In this document: positions 61,799-64,000 of the stretch, piece by piece | Layout: every line of letters starts with the position of its first letter | Position numbering within the stretch: the stretch's first letter is position 1 | Assembly (NCBI GenBank): GCA_024138025.1 | Contig: JAMXBD010000816.1 | Span: 1 to 64,000 of the forward strand | From: Combretum micranthum | Taxonomy: Eukaryota > Streptophyta > Magnoliopsida > Myrtales > Combretaceae | Length of the DNA stretch: 64,000 nt | Reading direction: 5' to 3' | Made by a program: the position numbers and the translations under genes | The notes under the pieces: generated by a model | What the model saw: only the letters and a program-made list of their open reading frames with translations | The model's database searches: none | Told to the model about the DNA's origin: nothing

Positions 61799-62556
61799 TG
61801 ATGAGGATCATCAAGCATCAATGGGTCCAAAGTTCAAATCCAACGATCCATTGCAAGATATTGGAGGTCCCATGACAAGAGCTAAGGCTAAACGAATGAG
61901 GGAGGCATTGCAAGGACTTGTTATGGAGTTGCAAGAGAAGGAATTGCATTTACCCACCAATAAAAATGAGTCAAAAGTGTTTAACATCATCAAAATAAGC
62001 TCCGGAGGGGCTCTAAATGGAAAACAAGTGAAATAGAGCAAAGAAGGAGCCAAGAAGTGCCCTGCAGGATTAATGGCCGCTAGCAGTTACTTATTTTTGT
62101 CAGTTACATGTCTTTAATTTCTTTGTCAGTTATGTCTTTAATTTCTTTGTCAGTTACAGTCAGCTATTTATGTTTGTCAGTTACATATCATTAATTTCTT
62201 TGTATGTAAAAGGCTATATATTAAGCCTTGGTTCTAAGGTTTGGAAACAAGACGATTTATATGAATGTTATTCTTTCTCTTTGAGGGAAAACTCCATCTT
62301 GTTCCTTGTGAACGAATTTCCATTTGATTTTCTTGATCTAAACACTCAAGGAGGTCGACGTGATAACTAGGTTGCGATCAACAGTTTGTTCGAGGTCTAG
62401 TTCCATTCCATTCATTGATAATTAGGTTGCAATCAACAGGTTTGATTGAGGTCTAATTCCATCCTATGACGACTTGTCTCAAGACGATCCTTGGGTTCCA
62501 ATTCCAATCAACGATTTGGGGGTTCTAGGTTTAATATACCTAGGGTTACCATATCA
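61799..62556 (+). repeat. 5' LTR of a CRM-like element (758 bp)
   Basis: TGATGAGGATC ... ccaTATCA, two bases before a primer site. Like the other CRM-like LTRs it contains an open frame with a PMTRAKAKR motif (61779-62036), the pol tail as copied into the 5' LTR. TATA (tatatatta) is at 62215-62223. U3 has a CAGTTA minisatellite and only a degenerate ggccgctagc (about 62082). It appears inserted into the Tekay LTR tip. Confidence 0.86.
62093..62200 (+). repeat. Minisatellite in LTR U3 (TTTGTCAGTTA units)
   Basis: Four copies of ttTGTCAGTTA, three followed by atgtctttaatttc or a variant, lie just upstream of TATA. CAGTTA fits the CNGTTR core of MYB-type sites; that link is inference. Confidence 0.75.
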
Positions 62557-62558
62557 TT

Positions 62559-62570
62559 TGGTATCAGAGC
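62559..62570 (+). other. Primer binding site for initiator tRNA-Met
   Basis: TGGTATCAGAGC, two bases after the LTR end at 62556. Confidence 0.92.
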
Positions 62571-63185
62571 TACGGTTTCTTGTCACAAGTAATCTATCCT
62601 TTTATCTTTATTTAATCTTGCTATCTATTTGTTGTTGTTCTTGATTAGGGTTCTTGAGTCGAGAAAAAAAAAGGAAAAAAAAAAGAAAGAAAGAAAGGAA
62701 CCATCTTTATATTGTTCCATCTGTAAAAAAAAAAAAAAAGAAAAAAGAAAGAAAGAAAGGAACCATCTTTATATTGTTCTAGCTGTAAAAAAAAAAATAA
62801 AAATTGTTATCAATATTATCTTGGGATCTTGTCATAGATCTAAGTTTCTGTTTCGTCCTTTCAATTCTCAGAAATTGCGGTATATACACTCTTGAGATTG
62901 GATCTTTGATTCCGACCAATTTGTTGTTGAAATTTTCTGGTTGTTGCGTGAGTGATTTATTTTGAGAAAATCATTGAGAGAATTCCGAACAAGGGATTGT
63001 GAGATTGAGTTGTGAGGAACATTATTTTCTTGAGCGAAAAGACACGAGTGTGAGTGTCATTTGTTGAGTGAAAACACGTGAGGGAGCGAATTGTGAGGAT
63101 TATTATTTTTCTTATTTGATTATTACTAACCAATTTTCTGCAGGTGTTAAGATATGGTAGTGACGGAGAAAGTGATAAGATTGAT
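62571..63185 (+). other. Leader with duplicated purine block and splice-acceptor-like end
   Basis: A ~70-bp unit (poly-A, (GAAA)n, ggaaccatctttatattgtt) is tandemly repeated at 62660-62800. The leader ends with tactaac (63124-63130), a T-rich run and gcag (63140-63143), like the leaders at 3131-3154 and 25470-25491. If spliced there, the frame of the gag ORF is open directly after the junction. Confidence 0.6.
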
Positions 63186-64000
63186 ATGAAATTGTTCGTC
63201 AAATCGATACAGGATCAGTTTAGGATGATGAATGCAAGGCTTGACAATATAGAATCCGCAAGTAAGACTAAGAGCAGTAGAGGAATGAGACGTAATGAAG
63301 AAGAGATTGATGAATCTGAGTCTGAAGGATCCGGAGTTATAAGAAGGTGGAGGAATGCTCCAAAACAAGATAATTCCTTAGGGAATATCAAATTAAAGAT
63401 ACCTCCTTTTCAAGGTAAGAATGACCCGGAATTGTTTTTAGAATGGGTGAGAAAGGTGGATCATGTCTTTGATTGCCACAATTACTCCGAAGACAAAAAG
63501 ATCAAGTTGGCTTCTGTTGAGTTTTCCGACTATGCTAGTGTGTGGTGGGATCAACTTGTGCGAAATAGGAGGAGAAATGAGGAGAGACCCCTTAATACTT
63601 GGGATGAAATGAAGGCGGTGATGCGAAAAAGATTTATCCCTGGTCACTATTATAGGGATTTACATAGAAAATTACAAGGTTTGACACAAGGGTCAAGAAG
63701 TGTAGAGGATTATTACAAGGAAATGGAAGTAGCTATGATCCGGGCTGATGTGAAAGAGGATGATGAAGCTACTATGGCTAGATTTCTCAATGGATTAAAC
63801 CGTGAGATTGCTAATGTGGTAGAACTCCATCCTTATCTTGATATTGAGGAGTTGTTACACAATGCCATAAAAGTGGAGCAACAATTAAAGTTTAAAGGGT
63901 CTTCTCGATTTGGTTCTACTTCTAATTCTTCATGGAAGTCCACTTGGAAGAAGAACAATTCAGATTTGAAGTCCAAGGAGGATTCAAGGCCAAAAGTCCG
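63186..64000 (+). CDS. gag: CRM-like gag, 5' part, open to the window end
   Basis: An uninterrupted frame from the ATG at 63186 to the window edge (at least 271 codons). The frame is also open upstream to the gcag at 63143, so the true start may be a spliced one. Motifs: a charged N-terminus, LKIPPFQGKNDPE, WWDQLVRNRR, WDEMKAVMRKRF, GSRSVEDYYKEME, then MARFLNGLNREI, matching the other CRM gags at about 50-60 per cent by eye. The zinc knuckle would lie past the edge. It is the only gag in the window without a lesion, with LTR, primer site and leader intact, so it may be a young copy. Confidence 0.85.
   Translation, partial: MKLFVKSIQDQFRMMNARLDNIESASKTKSSRGMRRNEEEIDESESEGSGVIRRWRNAPKQDNSLGNIKLKIPPFQGKNDPELFLEWVRKVDHVFDCHNYSEDKKIKLASVEFSDYASVWWDQLVRNRRRNEERPLNTWDEMKAVMRKRFIPGHYYRDLHRKLQGLTQGSRSVEDYYKEMEVAMIRADVKEDDEATMARFLNGLNREIANVVELHPYLDIEELLHNAIKVEQQLKFKGSSRFGSTSNSSWKSTWKKNNSDLKSKEDSRPKV

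Noticed and set aside
62629..62895. Lys/Glu-rich 88-codon ORF
   Set aside because: Created by the duplicated poly-purine block of the CRM-like leader; not coding.

Overview
This is plant nuclear DNA, almost certainly from a eudicot, and nearly all of it is nested LTR retrotransposons. It is AT-rich. I found no convincing host gene, tRNA, rRNA or CRISPR array. Two Ty3/gypsy lineages dominate. The first is a CRM-like (centromeric retrotransposon) lineage: LTRs of about 0.74-0.80 kb, a TGGTATCAGAGC primer site, and a pol reading frame that runs on into the 3' LTR. The second is a Tekay-like chromovirus lineage: LTRs of about 3.3-5.3 kb that begin TGTAA-N-CCCC and end CRTGACA, with a chromodomain integrase. 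A degraded Ty1/copia (Sire-like) element and a third LTR family of about 1.95 kb are also present. Lineage names rest on my recognition of protein motifs, not on a search.

Layout, left to right. 1-2638: the 3' part of a decayed CRM-like element and its LTR. 2639-7849: a second CRM-like element with gag and most of pol but a deleted 3' end. 7850-18969: a 5'-truncated Tekay-like element with gag but no recognisable pol; a 3.4 kb solo LTR (9262-12679, target duplication ACAAT) splits its gag. 18970-21800 and 41172-41615: the two halves of a minus-strand Tekay LTR that belongs to the integrase remnant at 41616-43065. Between those halves lies a plus-strand solo LTR (21801-41166, duplication TTGTG), itself holding two further insertions. 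One is a 9.5 kb CRM-like tandem element (24365-33846, duplication CCAAA). The other is a 5.3 kb solo LTR (34862-40190, duplication TATGC). 43066-51234: two more minus-strand Tekay LTRs, the first interrupted by a solo LTR at 43997-48239 (duplication AACGG). 51235-54079: two oppositely oriented LTRs of the third family, one inside the other. 54080-57330: unassigned AT-rich DNA. 57330-61690: a minus-strand copia remnant with gag only. 61691-61798: a Tekay LTR tip. 61799-64000: the 5' LTR, primer site, leader and open gag of another CRM-like element that runs off the window.

The most interesting unit is the tandem at 24365-33846. It reads LTR, autonomous-type gag-pol, LTR, then a gag-like ORF with no pol and an unrecognised downstream domain, then LTR. 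The outer LTRs match each other and are flanked by a perfect 5-bp duplication. This looks like a helper element and a gag-only, non-autonomous partner of the same LTR family fused head to tail. Gag-only derivatives recur in three lineages here (CRM-like, Tekay-like, copia). The LTR promoters also look modular: GCCGCC arrays upstream of TATA in most CRM-like LTRs and in the third family, a CAGTTA minisatellite in the CRM-like LTR at 61799, and C-tracts (quadruplex-prone on the other strand) in the Tekay-like LTRs. The density of CRM-like and Tekay-like layers suggests pericentromeric or centromeric heterochromatin; that is inference.
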